The notes under the pieces were generated by a model. The model did no database searches and was not told where the DNA came from. It was given only the letters and a program-made list of their open reading frames with translations. From the NCBI GenBank assembly GCA_035550055.1, contig DASZRO010000018.1:1-64000 (forward strand): a stretch of 64,000 bases of DNA. Reading direction: 5' to 3'. The translations under genes were made by a program, and so were the position numbers. This stretch comes from Mycobacteriales bacterium (GTDB lineage Bacteria > Actinomycetota > Actinomycetes > JAFAQI01). Positions 1 through 9,404 of this stretch are shown here, in pieces (within the stretch, counting starts at the first letter, position 1; the number at the start of each line of letters is the position of its first letter).

Positions 1-348
1 GCGGTGACCCTGTCGTGCAAACGGGCCTATCTCGATCGGTACGCGCGCGAGGACAAAGGGTGGACCGATCGCGACGAAGCACGATGGACCGTGCCGTACT
101 GGCACGTCGACACCGGAATGGTCGCGTTGCTGATGCTGCTCGCCGCGGTCGACGAAGGCCTGGGCGCGCTGTTCATGGGCATGGCCCCCGAGGCGGTCCC
201 GCGCTTCCGCGCGGCGTTCGGCGTACCGGAGGATCACGACGTGGTGGGCGTCGTGTGTATCGGGCATGAAGCCGCCGACGCGCCGCGACGCGACTTGCGC
301 TCGCGGCGGCTAGCTGTCGACGACGTCGTCCACCGCGGGCGATGGTGA
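1..348 (+). CDS. Nitroreductase family protein, C-terminal part
   Basis: The frame is open from the window edge, so the N-terminus and start lie outside. The 115 visible residues fit the C-terminal half of an FMN-dependent nitroreductase: a helix rich in small residues (VALLMLLAAVDEGLGALFMG) typical of the dimer and FMN-contact region, then a VVGVVCIGH strand and the family-like ending [14 protein letters not shown]. Such enzymes reduce nitro-aromatics, quinones or flavins with NAD(P)H in the cytoplasm. The last 39 bp overlap the end of the convergent TetR gene, so the regulator may control this gene, although that is inference. The exact substrate is unknown. Confidence 0.72.
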   Translation, partial: AVTLSCKRAYLDRYAREDKGWTDRDEARWTVPYWHVDTGMVALLMLLAAVDEGLGALFMGMAPEAVPRFRAAFGVPEDHDVVGVVCIGHEAADAPRRDLRSRRLAVDDVVHRGRW

Positions 349-960
349 GCCGGCTGGGCTGACCTGCCCGATCCGGCCCAGCAGCTCGACGAACTCCGCG
401 GCGAGGCGCACCGCGCTCTCCTCGGTCTCCTGCATCGCCACTTCGCGACCGGCCTCAGCGACCACCGTCGTCAGCACCGTGACGAGGGTCTCGCCCAGCG
501 GCTCGTCGTCGGTGCGCAGCAGGATCCCGTTGACGCGCACCCATTCCCGGTAGCGACGGCGAGCGATCAGCTCGAAGCCGGGCGGACCGCCGCCGTCCAG
601 AAACACCCGAGCCAGATCGCGCTCCTCCCAGCACCCGCGCAGGTAGGACATCGCACCCGCCAGCCACAGTTGCATCGGATCGTCAACGCCTCGGGCGCGC
701 GACTGTCGGACCGCGTCAGCGGTGCGCTGCTCTTGCCTGGCCTGGTAGTCCTCGAACAACGCAAGGTAGAGATCGGCCTTGCCGCCGAAGTGGTGGTAGA
801 GGCTGCCGACGCTCGCTCCCGCGCGCGCGACCACGTCGGTGATGTTGGCGTCGGTGAATCCGCCGGCGGCAAACGCGTCCCGTGCGGCAGCGAGCAGAGC
901 CGCCCGCGTTGCGCTGGCGCGCCCCACGTTGCGGTCCGTCGTACTGCGAGCGCCCGTCAC
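310..960 (-). CDS. TetR/AcrR family transcriptional regulator
   Basis: A 216-residue protein with a canonical N-terminal TetR helix-turn-helix at about residues 15-62. The run [19 protein letters not shown] is followed by the recognition helix [19 protein letters not shown]. The C-terminal ligand-binding half is divergent, so the inducer cannot be guessed. The start is a GTG preceded by a GGAGG ribosome-binding site. The gene converges on the nitroreductase with a 39-bp overlap and diverges from glpX across a 130-bp gap that could carry its operator. It probably represses itself or a neighbour, which is inference from family behaviour. Confidence 0.88.
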   Translation of the reverse strand: MTGARSTTDRNVGRASATRAALLAAARDAFAAGGFTDANITDVVARAGASVGSLYHHFGGKADLYLALFEDYQARQEQRTADAVRQSRARGVDDPMQLWLAGAMSYLRGCWEERDLARVFLDGGGPPGFELIARRRYREWVRVNGILLRTDDEPLGETLVTVLTTVVAEAGREVAMQETEESAVRLAAEFVELLGRIGQVSPAGSPSPAVDDVVDS

Positions 961-1090
961 CCGTCCTCCAGCCGGCCGGTACCGCGAAGTCGCCGCTGGC
1001 GAACGCCAGCATGGATCTCACTCTGCCAGGCGCGGCCGCGACTCGCGACTGCGGTGGTCGGCACGGCCGGGCAGATGGCAGGATTTGGTC

Positions 1091-2125
1091 ATGAGCAACG
1101 ACTCGGACGTCCCGGGGGCACTTCGAGTCGGAGGTGAGCGGCCCGACCGCAACCTCGCACTCGAGCTGGTCAGGGTGACCGAAGCCGCGGCGATGGCCGC
1201 GGGTCGCTGGGTCGGGCGCGGCGACAAGAACGGCGCCGACCAGGCAGCGGTCAACGCGATGCGTCAGCTCGTGTCGACCGTGTCGATGAACGGCGTCGTC
1301 GTCATCGGCGAAGGCGAGAAAGACGAAGCGCCGATGCTCTACAACGGCGAGGAGGTCGGCGACGGCAGCGGCCCGGAGTGCGACGTCGCGGTCGATCCGA
1401 TCGACGGCACCACTCTCACCGCGAAGGGGATGACCAACGCGATCGCGGTGATGGCGGTCGCCGACCGCGGTGCGATGTACGACCCATCGGCCGTCTTCTA
1501 CATGGAGAAGCTGGTCACCGGTCCGGCCGCCGCAGGCCTCGTCGACATCGAGGCCCCGGTCGAGCACAACATCAACGCCGTCGCGAAGGCCAAGGGCGGT
1601 TCCGCAGAAGACGTGACGGTGATCATCCTCGACCGGCCGCGCCACGAGAACCTGGTGCGCGAGGTTCGTGAGGCAGGCGCCCGGATCAAGTTCATTACCG
1701 ACGGCGACGTCGCCGGCGCGATCCTCGCGGTGCGCGAGGGTTCCGGCGCCGACCTGCTGCTGGGCATCGGGGGAACCCCGGAGGGCATCATCACCGCCTG
1801 CGCGGTGAAGTGCCTCGGCGGGGTGATCCTCGGCAAGCTCTGGCCACGCGACGACGATGAGCGCAAGAAGGCGCTCGACGCCGGCCTCGACCTCGACCGG
1901 GTGCTCGGCACCGATGACCTCGTGCAGGGCGACAACGTCTTCTTCGTCGCGACCGGCGTCACGGACGGCGAGCTGCTCGACGGTGTCCGCTACCGCGCCG
2001 GCGGTGCGACGACGCACTCGCTCGTCATGCGTTCCAAGAGCGGAACGATCCGTTCGATCAAGAGCGACCACCAGCTGACGAAGCTCCGGGCGTACGCCGC
2101 GATCGACTTCGAGCACCACGCCTGA
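1091..2125 (+). CDS. glpX: Fructose-1,6-bisphosphatase, class II
   Basis: Hydrolyses fructose 1,6-bisphosphate to fructose 6-phosphate, the committed step of gluconeogenesis. The 344-residue length is normal for GlpX. The metal and substrate motifs are present: [13 protein letters not shown] at residues 71-83 and [12 protein letters not shown] at 98-109, with the acidic ligands of the lithium-sensitive phosphatase fold. I chose the ATG giving MSNDSDVPG; further upstream the frame has no GlpX character. In actinobacteria this is usually the only FBPase. It pairs logically with pckG about 6 kb away and is followed by a strong hairpin terminator before fumC. Confidence 0.96.
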   Translation: MSNDSDVPGALRVGGERPDRNLALELVRVTEAAAMAAGRWVGRGDKNGADQAAVNAMRQLVSTVSMNGVVVIGEGEKDEAPMLYNGEEVGDGSGPECDVAVDPIDGTTLTAKGMTNAIAVMAVADRGAMYDPSAVFYMEKLVTGPAAAGLVDIEAPVEHNINAVAKAKGGSAEDVTVIILDRPRHENLVREVREAGARIKFITDGDVAGAILAVREGSGADLLLGIGGTPEGIITACAVKCLGGVILGKLWPRDDDERKKALDAGLDLDRVLGTDDLVQGDNVFFVATGVTDGELLDGVRYRAGGATTHSLVMRSKSGTIRSIKSDHQLTKLRAYAAIDFEHHA

Positions 2126-2135
2126 CCTCGAACGT

Positions 2136-2193
2136 CGAGCCCAACGTTCTTGGCCACTCAGACCCCTCTGAGTGGCCAACTTCGTTGGGCTCG
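2136..2193. terminator. Hairpin between glpX and fumC (repeat family A)
   Basis: Two 27-nt arms, 2136-2162 and 2167-2193, pair at 24 of 27 positions (one central 3-nt mismatch) around a CCCC loop. It begins 11 nt after the glpX stop codon, so it can terminate glpX transcription. There is no clear T tract. The outer arm shares the core CGAGCCCAACGTT with the hairpin at 47599-47655. Confidence 0.75.
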
Positions 2194-2217
2194 GCGGGGC
2201 ATTGGACAATGGGCACC

Positions 2218-3624
2218 ATGAATGACGACGACTTCCGTATCGAGCACGACTCCATGGGGGACGTGCGCGTACCCAAGGCCGCCCTGTGGCGTGCCCAGAC
2301 GCAGCGTGCGGTGGAGAACTTCCCGCTGTCGGGGGTCACGATCGACCCCGCCCTGATCGGCGCCCTCGGCGCGATCAAGGGCGCTGCGGCCCAGGTCAAC
2401 GCCGAGCTCGGCGTCCTCGACGCGGACCTTGCGAAGGCGATCACCGACGCGGCGTACGAGGTCGCCGCGGGCAAGCACGACGACGCGTTCCCGATCGACG
2501 TCTACCAGACCGGTTCCGGCACGTCGAGCAACATGAACACCAACGAGGTCATCGCCACGCTGGCCAGCCGAGCGCTCGGTCGCGACGTACACCCGAACGA
2601 CCACGTCAACGCGTCGCAGTCGTCCAACGACGTCTTCCCGTCGGCGATCCACATCGCCGCAGCCCGCTCGATCGTCAACGACCTGATCCCGGCGCTTCGC
2701 CACCTCGATGCGTCCCTGTCGCGCAAGGCCGAAGAGTGGGCTGACGTGGTCAAGAGCGGGCGCACCCACCTGATGGATGCCACGCCGGTGACCCTCGGTC
2801 AGGAGTTCGGCGGGTACGCCGCGGCGGTCAGGTTCGGGATCGAACGGCTCGAGGCGTCGTTGCCGCGGATCGGCGAGCTTCCGCTCGGCGGCACCGCCGT
2901 CGGGACCGGCATCAACACGCCCGCCGGCTTCTCCGCGAAGGTGATCGGCGTACTCGCCGAGACCCTCTCGCTTCCGCTGACCGAGGCCCGCAACCATTTC
3001 GAGGCGCAGGGTGCCCGTGACTCGCTGATCGAGGCGAGCGGACAGCTTCGCACCATCGCGGCCGGGCTCTACAAGCTCGCCAACGACTTGCGGTGGATGT
3101 CCTCAGGGCCGCGGGCCGGCCTCGGCGAGCTCCACCTGCCGGACCTTCAGCCGGGGTCGTCGATCATGCCCGGCAAGGTCAACCCGGTGATTCCCGAGGC
3201 GGTCTGCCAGATCGTCGCGCAGGTCTATGGCAACGATGCAGCCGTGGCGTTCGGCGGCGCTGCCGGCAACCTCGAGCTCAACGTCATGTTGCCGGTCATC
3301 GCGCGCAACCTGCTCGAGTCGATCCGGTTGATCGCGAACTGCTCCCGGCTGCTCGCCGACCGCTGCATCGACGGCACGACCGCCGATGTCGACCGCTGCC
3401 GCGAGTACGCCGAGTCCTCGCCGTCGATCGTCACCCCGCTCAACGGCTACATCGGATACGAGAACGCCGCCAAGATCGTCAAGAAGGCGGTCGCCGACGG
3501 GACGACGGTCCGCCAGGCGGTCTTCGACCTCGGCTTCGTCGGAGACGGCGATGGCAAGGTCAGCGAGGCCGACCTCGACAAGGCCCTCGACGTACTCGCC
3601 ATGGCCTACCCCCACGGCCGCTAG
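2218..3624 (+). CDS. fumC: Class II fumarate hydratase
   Basis: Interconverts fumarate and L-malate in the TCA cycle as a cytoplasmic homotetramer. The 468 residues match the family. [10 protein letters not shown] (98-107) and H184 in GRTHLMDA are active-site elements, and the superfamily signature [11 protein letters not shown] is at 313-323. I chose the ATG at 2218 because a GACAAT box lies exactly 7 nt upstream, as expected for a leaderless actinobacterial transcript, and because homologues begin near here; ATGs at 2185 and 2209 are in frame but less likely. The gene follows glpX in the same direction but is separated from it by a hairpin, so it probably has its own promoter. Confidence 0.96.
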   Translation: MNDDDFRIEHDSMGDVRVPKAALWRAQTQRAVENFPLSGVTIDPALIGALGAIKGAAAQVNAELGVLDADLAKAITDAAYEVAAGKHDDAFPIDVYQTGSGTSSNMNTNEVIATLASRALGRDVHPNDHVNASQSSNDVFPSAIHIAAARSIVNDLIPALRHLDASLSRKAEEWADVVKSGRTHLMDATPVTLGQEFGGYAAAVRFGIERLEASLPRIGELPLGGTAVGTGINTPAGFSAKVIGVLAETLSLPLTEARNHFEAQGARDSLIEASGQLRTIAAGLYKLANDLRWMSSGPRAGLGELHLPDLQPGSSIMPGKVNPVIPEAVCQIVAQVYGNDAAVAFGGAAGNLELNVMLPVIARNLLESIRLIANCSRLLADRCIDGTTADVDRCREYAESSPSIVTPLNGYIGYENAAKIVKKAVADGTTVRQAVFDLGFVGDGDGKVSEADLDKALDVLAMAYPHGR

Positions 3625-3638
3625 CAACCCACAAATCT

Positions 3639-3661
3639 CGGTGATCTTGACGTTGTCGGCC
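3639..3661. repeat. Single arm of dispersed repeat family B
   Basis: A 23-nt stretch containing GGTGATCTTGACGTTG is identical to 11380-11402. At that second site it forms one arm of a long inverted repeat; here only one arm is present. It lies 15 nt after the fumC stop codon, in the gap between the convergent genes fumC and phoH. Confidence 0.7.
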
Positions 3662-3686
3662 CGAAGACGCCAGTGAAAGACAATCT

Positions 3687-3713
3687 ACGTAGGTCTCGAC
3701 GTAGGTCTCGACG
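3687..3713. repeat. 12-bp tandem repeat in the fumC/phoH gap
   Basis: The unit ACGTAGGTCTCG occurs twice in direct contact, followed by a partial third copy (ACG). It sits between two converging genes. No function is evident. Confidence 0.6.
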
Positions 3714-3758
3714 CGATCTTTGACGGCCTCGGAACCGGCGCCCCGACGGGGCACATGG

Positions 3759-5126
3759 CTAGACGCCCAGGTCTTCGAGCATCTCCGTCACCAGGGCGGC
3801 GATCGGGGATCGCTCGGAGCGCACCAACGTGACGTGGGCGAAGAGCGGGTGACCCTTGAGTGCCTCGATGACCGCAGCCACGCCGTCGTGACGACCGACT
3901 CGGAGGTTGTCGCGCTGCGCCACGTCGTGGGTGAGCACGACGCGCGAGTTCTGACCGATGCGTGACAGGACGGTGAGCAGGACACCGCGTTCGAGTGACT
4001 GGGCCTCGTCGACGATGACGAACGCGTCATGCAGACTGCGGCCGCGGATGTGGGTCAGCGGGAGCACCTCGAGCATCTCCCGGTGGATGACCTCGTCGAC
4101 GACGTGGTCGGGCACGAGCGCGCCGAGGGTGTCGAAGACCGCCTGACCCCATGGCGTCATCTTCTCGGCCTCGCTGCCCGGCAGGTAGCCGAGATCCTGG
4201 CCGCCGACCGCGTAGAGCGGCCGGAAGACCACGACCTTGCGGTGCAGCCGCTTCTCCAGGACCGCGTCAAGACCGGCGCACAACGCGAGCGCCGACTTGC
4301 CGGTGCCGGCGCGGCCACCGAGCGAGACGATGCCGATCTCGGGATCCATGAGGATGTCGAGCGCGATGCGCTGCTCCGCGCTGCGGCCGTGGATGCCGAA
4401 CGCGTCACGATCGGCACGCACCAGCCGCAGCGACTTGTCCGGCGTCACGCGCGCCAGCGCGGAGCCGCGTTCCGACAGCAGCACGACGCCGGTGTGGCAC
4501 GGCAGGTCACGCGCGGCGGCGAGCTCGAGGCTGTCCGCGGCATACAGCGCGTCGACCTCATCTCCGGAGACGTCGAGCTCGGTCATCCCGGTCCAACCGG
4601 ACTCGACCTGCTCGGCGAGGTACTCCTGCACCGCGATGCCGATGCTTGCCGCCTTGATCCGCAGCGGCATGTCCTTGCTGACGAGCACGACGTCGGTGCC
4701 TTCGGCCGCCAGGTTTCCGGCGACGGTCAGGATCCGTACGTCGTTGCCGCCCTGGCGGAAGCCGTGGGGCAGCACCGACGCGTCACTGTGGTTGAGCTCG
4801 ACCCGAAGGGTGCCGCCCTCCTCGTTGACCGGAAGCGGCTGATCGAGCCGACCGTGCTTCGCCCGCAGATCGTCCAGCAGCCGCAGCGACTGCCGCGCGA
4901 ACCAGCCGAGCTCGGGATGGTTGCGCTTCGCCTCGAGCTCGGTGATCACGACCACCGGCAGGACGACCTCGTGCTCGGCGAAGCGGCCGATCGCCGACGG
5001 ATCGGCGAGCAGGACGCTGGTGTCGAGGACGAAAGCACGCCGCGGTTCGGCAGTCGCGGACTTGCGGCGCTTCGTCGAGGAGTTCCGTGCAGGGGCTGAC
5101 GCGGCGGTTGTCGCGACTGGGGACAC
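3759..5126 (-). CDS. phoH: PhoH family protein, PIN-domain RNase fused to ATPase
   Basis: A 455-residue two-domain protein. The N-terminal PIN domain (about 31-160) opens with [12 protein letters not shown] and keeps further acidic residues for metal-dependent RNA cleavage. The C-terminal PhoH ATPase has Walker A GRAGTGKS at 271-278 and Walker [10 protein letters not shown] at 369-377. Homologues such as mycobacterial PhoH2 couple ATP-driven RNA unwinding to PIN-domain cleavage and can act as toxin-antitoxin-like modules. No convincing antitoxin ORF is visible in the 113-bp gap upstream. The GTG start has a GGAGG ribosome-binding site. A GCCCC/GGGGC mini-hairpin near 3740 may end the transcript. 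Confidence 0.93.
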   Translation of the reverse strand: MSPVATTAASAPARNSSTKRRKSATAEPRRAFVLDTSVLLADPSAIGRFAEHEVVLPVVVITELEAKRNHPELGWFARQSLRLLDDLRAKHGRLDQPLPVNEEGGTLRVELNHSDASVLPHGFRQGGNDVRILTVAGNLAAEGTDVVLVSKDMPLRIKAASIGIAVQEYLAEQVESGWTGMTELDVSGDEVDALYAADSLELAAARDLPCHTGVVLLSERGSALARVTPDKSLRLVRADRDAFGIHGRSAEQRIALDILMDPEIGIVSLGGRAGTGKSALALCAGLDAVLEKRLHRKVVVFRPLYAVGGQDLGYLPGSEAEKMTPWGQAVFDTLGALVPDHVVDEVIHREMLEVLPLTHIRGRSLHDAFVIVDEAQSLERGVLLTVLSRIGQNSRVVLTHDVAQRDNLRVGRHDGVAAVIEALKGHPLFAHVTLVRSERSPIAALVTEMLEDLGV

Positions 5127-5239
5127 GTGGCCTCCGGAACTTCGGCTGACCGGCGGACAGCCGCTATGGCCGAACGGTACGACTCGTACCGACTCACCGC
5201 GCCTGCGACACGCCCGGGAGCGGGTGAGTTCACCCAGCC

Positions 5240-6007
5240 TTATACGCCGTGCCGACGCTCACGCTGGGCGTAGGAGCGCAGCGCGCGCAGGAAGTCGATG
5301 CGGCGGAAGTCCGGCCAGAGTGCGTCGCAGAAGTAGAACTCGGAATGCGCCGTCTGCCACAGCAGGAAGCCCGACAACCGCTGCTCGCCCGACGTCCGGA
5401 TCACCAGATCGGGATCCGGCTGGCCGCGGGTGTAGAGGTGGTCGGCGATGTGGTCGACGTCGAGGATCTCCGCGACCTCTTCGAGCGAGGCGCCCTTCGA
5501 GGCGTGCTCGTGCAGCAGGCTGCGCACCGCGTCGGTGATCTCACGACGACCGCCGTACCCGATCGCCACGTTCACGAGCAGCCCGGTCTTGTCCTGCGTC
5601 GCTTCCGCGGCCTCCTTCAGCACCCGCACCGTCGAGTCGGGAAGCAGGTCGAGGGCCCCGACCGGATGCACGCGCCACGGCTGGGCGGGCGAGGCGAGAT
5701 CGCGCACCGTCTCCTCGATGATCGCGATCAGCTGAGCGATCTCACTCGCCGGCCTGGCCAGGTTGTCGTTGGACAGCAGCCACAGCGTGACGACCTCGAC
5801 TCCGGCGTCAGCGCACCAGCCGAGCAGGTCGGTGATGTGATCGGCGCCCGCCTGATGTCCTCGAGCCACGTCGGCGGCGCCGGCCGCCCTCGCCCAGCGC
5901 CGGTTGCCGTCGAGAATCACGCCGACATGGCGTGGCCGCGGTGCCCCGGAGAGGTTCGCGATCAGTCGGCGTTCGTAGACGCCGTACACGAGATCGCGCA
6001 CGTTCAC
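5240..6007 (-). CDS. Short-chain cis-prenyl diphosphate synthase (UppS family)
   Basis: Condenses isopentenyl diphosphate onto an allylic primer in cis configuration. The family motifs are [11 protein letters not shown] (30-40, catalytic D33) and RTSGEQR (204-210). The N-terminus ([14 protein letters not shown] followed by [10 protein letters not shown]) and the ending [16 protein letters not shown] resemble mycobacterial Rv1086, a Z,E-farnesyl diphosphate synthase that feeds decaprenyl phosphate synthesis. I therefore favour the short-chain type over undecaprenyl synthase, although chain length is inferred from similarity recalled from memory. The GTG start lies 7 nt after a TAACCT -10 box. 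Confidence 0.9.
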   Translation of the reverse strand: MNVRDLVYGVYERRLIANLSGAPRPRHVGVILDGNRRWARAAGAADVARGHQAGADHITDLLGWCADAGVEVVTLWLLSNDNLARPASEIAQLIAIIEETVRDLASPAQPWRVHPVGALDLLPDSTVRVLKEAAEATQDKTGLLVNVAIGYGGRREITDAVRSLLHEHASKGASLEEVAEILDVDHIADHLYTRGQPDPDLVIRTSGEQRLSGFLLWQTAHSEFYFCDALWPDFRRIDFLRALRSYAQRERRHGV

Positions 6008-6014
6008 GCAGCGA

Positions 6015-6020
6015 AGGTTA
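6015..6020 (-). promoter_or_regulatory. -10 box of uppS-like gene, leaderless
   Basis: TAACCT on the minus strand with exactly 7 nt to the GTG start. This places the transcription start at or next to the first base of the start codon. No good -35 was seen. Confidence 0.5.
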
Positions 6021-6125
6021 CGCCGCTTCGCCGCGCGTTCGACTCATCCGGTTGGGTGTCAGATGAAACCGCGCGCCTGGTCGCGACGTCTGATCGGCAA
6101 CACTCCGTGACCAACAGGACCGACC

Positions 6126-6869
6126 ATGAACCGCACCACCTCACGCGTCAGCGTCGTCGCCATCGCACTGCTGTCCGTCGTCACGGCGGCGACGGCGGTC
6201 GCCGTCATCGCCGACTCCGGCGGTGGGCCCGCGGATGCGTCGACCTCGGCCGCCAAGACGATCTCGGTCAGCGGCCAGGGCACGGTGCAAGGGGTTCCCG
6301 ACACGCTGGTCGCGAACCTCACCGTGCACAGCCGGCAGGCATCGGTTCAGGACGCGCTCGACGCGGTCGCGACGGACATGCGCCAGGTCGAGTCGACGCT
6401 GGTCAACAAGGGACTCGCACGGTCCGACCTGCAGACCACCGACCTCGAGCTCGACCCGGCGTACGACGACCACAGCCGCGTCATCGGGTACGACGCGAGC
6501 GAGTCGCTATTGGCGAGCATCCACCCGCTCAGCCACGTCGGCGCGATCCTGTCAGCCGTCGCGACCTCGGCGGGCAACGCGGTGGACATCGACGGCCTGT
6601 CTTTCAACATCGCCGACGACTCGACGCTCATCGACGCCGCCCGGCAGAAGGCGTTCGACCAGGCGAAGGCTGCCGCGGCTCAGGACGCGAGCCTGGCCGG
6701 CGAACAGCTCGGTGACGTCGTCTCGATCAAGGAGAGCGAGCAGACGACGACGCCCCCGCAGCCGTTCTACAACGAGTCGTTCGCGGACGCGAAGAGCGCG
6801 AGCGTGCCGATCAGTGCCGGCAAGCAGCCGGTGTCGGTGACGCTCGATGTGGTGTGGTCGCTGTCCTAG
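6126..6869 (+). CDS. Exported SIMPL (DUF541) domain protein
   Basis: A 247-residue protein with an N-terminal signal peptide or anchor (basic start MNRTTSRV, hydrophobic core VVAIALLSVVTAATAVAVIA). The SIMPL domain follows from about residue 43: ISVSGQGTVQGVPDTLVANLTV at its start, a central region with DLQTTDLELDP, and a C-terminal LDVVWSLS strand. SIMPL proteins form oligomeric periplasmic or cell-surface assemblies and have no agreed activity. The gene stands alone between the divergent uppS-like gene and the convergent pckG. Its stop codon lies inside a 9-bp hairpin. Confidence 0.85.
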   Translation: MNRTTSRVSVVAIALLSVVTAATAVAVIADSGGGPADASTSAAKTISVSGQGTVQGVPDTLVANLTVHSRQASVQDALDAVATDMRQVESTLVNKGLARSDLQTTDLELDPAYDDHSRVIGYDASESLLASIHPLSHVGAILSAVATSAGNAVDIDGLSFNIADDSTLIDAARQKAFDQAKAAAAQDASLAGEQLGDVVSIKESEQTTTPPQPFYNESFADAKSASVPISAGKQPVSVTLDVVWSLS

Positions 6870-6876
6870 CGACCAC
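6854..6876. terminator. Bidirectional hairpin between SIMPL gene and pckG
   Basis: Perfect 9-bp stem GTGGTCGCT/AGCGACCAC with a 5-nt loop. It includes the SIMPL stop codon TAG and ends 6 bp before the pckG stop, so it could serve both converging genes. Confidence 0.6.
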
Positions 6877-6881
6877 GCTCG

Positions 6882-8702
6882 TCAGCCGAGGCGGCTTTCG
6901 AGAGCGGCTAGCTGGTCCCACAACGCCTGTGGGGTGTGGCTGCCGAAGCGCTCATAGTGCGGGTGGACCAAGGCAGCCTCTTCGCGCCAGGCGTCCACGT
7001 CGACGGTGAGCAGGACCTCGAGCTGGTCGTCGGTCAGGTCGAGACCTTCGAGGTCGAGCGCCTCGCGGCTGGGCACCCGGCCGATGGGAGTGTCGACCGC
7101 TTCGGCGTTGCCGTCGATGCGCTCGCTGATCCACTTGAGGACCCGGCTGTTCTCACCGAAGCCCGGCCAGACGTACTTGCCGTCGCTGTCCTTGCGGAAC
7201 CAGTTGACGAAGTAGATCCGCGGCAGCTTGGACGCGTCCGCCGCGGCGCCGGTCTTGAGCCAGTGCCCGAAGTAGTCGCCCATGTTGTAGCCGCAGAACG
7301 GCAGCATCGCGAACGGGTCGCGACGCAGCTCGCCGACCTTGTTCTCCGCGGCCGCGGTGCCTTCGGAGGCAACGTTCGACGCGAGGAACACGCCGTGCTC
7401 CCAGTCGAAGGCCTCGGTAACCAACGGCACGCTGCTCGCCCGGCGGCCACCGAACAGGATGGCGTCGATCGGGACACCTGCCGGGTCTTCCCACTCGTCC
7501 GCAGCGGTGGGGCACTGGGAGGCCGGGGCGGTGAAGCGCGCGTTGGGGTGCGCAGCCGGCTCGCTGGACTCCGGCGTCCAGTCGCGGCCCTTCCAGTCGA
7601 TGAGGTGCGCCGGCGGGGTGTCGGTCAAGCCCTCCCACCACACGTCGCCGTCATCGGTGAGGGCGACGTTGGTGAAGATGCAGTTGGCGAACAACGTGTC
7701 GATCGCGTTCTTGTTGGTCGAGTTGCCGGTGCCGGGCGCGACGCCGAAGAAACCTGCTTCCGGGTTGATCGCGCGCAGCCGGCCGTCCGGACCGAAGCGC
7801 ATCCAGCAGATGTCGTCCCCGACGGTCTCGGCCTTCCAGCCGGGCAGCGTCGGCTGGAGCATCGCCAGGTTGGTCTTCCCGCAGGCGCTCGGGAAAGCGG
7901 CGGCGATGTACTTCACGGATCCGGTCGGCGACGTCAGCTTGAGGATGAGCATGTGCTCGGCGAACCAGCCCTCGTCGCGCGCCATCACGCTCGCGATCCG
8001 CAGCGCATAGCACTTCTTCCCGAGCAGGGCGTTACCGCCGTACCCCGAGCCGTACGACCAGATCTCGCGGCTCTCCGGGAAGTGCACGATGTACTTCTGC
8101 TCGTTGCACGGCCACGCCACGTCTGCCTTACCGGCCTCCAGCGGGGCGCCCACCGAGTGGACGGCGGGTACGAAGAAGCCGTCCTCGCCGAGGGCGTCCA
8201 ACGCCGCCTTGCCCATGCGCGTCATGATCTTCATCGAGATCACGACGTACGGCGAGTCGGTGATCTCGACGCCGAGCGCGGAGATCGGCGAGCCGACCGG
8301 GCCCATGCAGAACGGGACGACGTACATAGTGCGTCCGCGCATGCAACCGGCGAACAGCCCGTCCAAGGTGGCGCGCATCTCGCTGGGGTCGACCCAGTTG
8401 TTGGTCGGTCCGGCGTCCTCTTCGCGTTCCGAGCAGATGAAGGTGCGGCTCTCGACCCGCGCGACGTCAGCGGGGTCCGACCTGGCGTAGAAGGAGTTCG
8501 GGCGAAGCTTCGGGTTGAGGCGGATCAGCGTGCCGGCTTCGACGAGCTGGCGGGTGAGCTGGTCCCATTCCTCCTCGGAGCCGTCGCACCACACGACCGC
8601 GTCCGGCTGCGTGAGCGCCGCGACCTCGTGTACCCATTCGATCAGCCCGCCGTGGCTCGTCGGGGCATCATCGAGGCCTGGGACCACTGGCGCGATCGTC
8701 AT
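6882..8702 (-). CDS. pckG: Phosphoenolpyruvate carboxykinase (GTP)
   Basis: Converts oxaloacetate and GTP to phosphoenolpyruvate, GDP and CO2, the entry step of gluconeogenesis. The 606 residues match the GTP-dependent family. The kinase loop FPSACGKTN is at 270-278, with the reactive cysteine C274 of the GTP-type enzymes; metal-site residues follow in VGDDICWM (294-301), and the PEP-site region [10 protein letters not shown] precedes them. The start MTIAPVVPG has a GGAGAG ribosome-binding site 6 nt upstream. Together with glpX and fumC it covers growth on lipids and organic acids. Confidence 0.97.
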   Translation of the reverse strand: MTIAPVVPGLDDAPTSHGGLIEWVHEVAALTQPDAVVWCDGSEEEWDQLTRQLVEAGTLIRLNPKLRPNSFYARSDPADVARVESRTFICSEREEDAGPTNNWVDPSEMRATLDGLFAGCMRGRTMYVVPFCMGPVGSPISALGVEITDSPYVVISMKIMTRMGKAALDALGEDGFFVPAVHSVGAPLEAGKADVAWPCNEQKYIVHFPESREIWSYGSGYGGNALLGKKCYALRIASVMARDEGWFAEHMLILKLTSPTGSVKYIAAAFPSACGKTNLAMLQPTLPGWKAETVGDDICWMRFGPDGRLRAINPEAGFFGVAPGTGNSTNKNAIDTLFANCIFTNVALTDDGDVWWEGLTDTPPAHLIDWKGRDWTPESSEPAAHPNARFTAPASQCPTAADEWEDPAGVPIDAILFGGRRASSVPLVTEAFDWEHGVFLASNVASEGTAAAENKVGELRRDPFAMLPFCGYNMGDYFGHWLKTGAAADASKLPRIYFVNWFRKDSDGKYVWPGFGENSRVLKWISERIDGNAEAVDTPIGRVPSREALDLEGLDLTDDQLEVLLTVDVDAWREEAALVHPHYERFGSHTPQALWDQLAALESRLG

Positions 8703-8872
8703 GCGTGTCTCTCCTACGGGTTGCGCCACTCGCTGCTCCCGCCCGAAGCGTCCGCAATGGGGGTGCGCAACGTCACGGACACCGGCCGGTAACACGGTGG
8801 GGGGCTAAGCATAACGCTCGTCATGTATGCCCGCTACGACGGCCGGCACTCCTTTCGCCGGAGACAAAACCC

Positions 8873-9373
8873 TCAGCCGGTCGCCACTCCAGGGCCGGCT
8901 TCACGCAGCCGCTGCACCTCGCGCATCGCCTCCCGAAGCTCGCCGAGCCAGGCGTTCGAATGCTGCCCGACGAGGCGCACACACCACCCGAGCGCGTCGG
9001 AGCGCGAACGCGCGACGCCGGCGTCCACCAACGTGTCGAGGACGAGCCGTTCGGCCTGGCGCAGGCGCGTCATCACGGGCATCGACACCGATGTGAACGC
9101 TGCGTGTTCCTCGCCGCAGCGGGCGCCCCAGCTCACCTTCCGGCCGAACCGCTGCTCAGCCTCCTGGGCGATGCGGATCCGCTGGTCTCGGGTCTCCTCA
9201 CGGAAGCGGGCGATCCGCCCGGACGCTACGCTGCGGTCGTCCTGCGATGCGTCGGGAGCCGGAATCGACACCTCGACGAGGATCTCCTCCCGGTCGACGG
9301 TGACCGTGTGCCCGGCGGCGGACCACTCGGCGGGCAACCGGCCGGCGAACCACGCCGCGATCTCGTCGTACAT
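8873..9373 (-). CDS. Conserved actinobacterial protein with ribbon-helix-helix-like C-terminus
   Basis: A 166-residue protein of no assigned function. Residues 1-95 form an alpha/beta region (MYDEIAAWFAGRLPAEW, FREETRDQRIRIAQEAEQRFG). The C-terminal part looks like a ribbon-helix-helix DNA-binding fold: a short strand MTRLRQ, helix AERLVLDTLVDAGVA, then RSRSDALGWCVRLV, which fits the CopG-like 'xRSxAL' pattern. An imperfect 18-bp palindrome overlaps its own ribosome-binding site (AGGAGG), consistent with autoregulation. It could instead be a non-DNA-binding dimerisation fold. The gene lies 31 bp downstream of the DUF255 gene on the same strand. Confidence 0.7.
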   Translation of the reverse strand: MYDEIAAWFAGRLPAEWSAAGHTVTVDREEILVEVSIPAPDASQDDRSVASGRIARFREETRDQRIRIAQEAEQRFGRKVSWGARCGEEHAAFTSVSMPVMTRLRQAERLVLDTLVDAGVARSRSDALGWCVRLVGQHSNAWLGELREAMREVQRLREAGPGVATG

Positions 9374-9383
9374 CGCTGCCTCC

Positions 9384-9401
9384 TGTCATCAGATGATTAC
9401 A
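9384..9401. promoter_or_regulatory. Candidate operator upstream of the RHH-like gene
   Basis: TGTCATCAGATGATTACA matches its reverse complement at 14 of 18 positions, with a perfect core TCATC-A-GATGA. It begins 11 bp before the start codon of the RHH-like gene and covers its Shine-Dalgarno, so a bound protein would block expression. The site is AT-rich against a GC-rich background. Confidence 0.45.
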
Positions 9402-9404
9402 GGA

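Noticed and set aside
4946-5233. Possible antitoxin gene upstream of phoH, as reported for mycobacterial phoH2
   Set aside because: The frame overlaps phoH by about 180 bp and is Ser/Arg/Pro-rich shadow sequence with no conserved pattern.
6936-8792. 618-codon open frame antisense to pckG
   Set aside because: The composition is that of a mirror frame; pckG on the other strand has all catalytic motifs.
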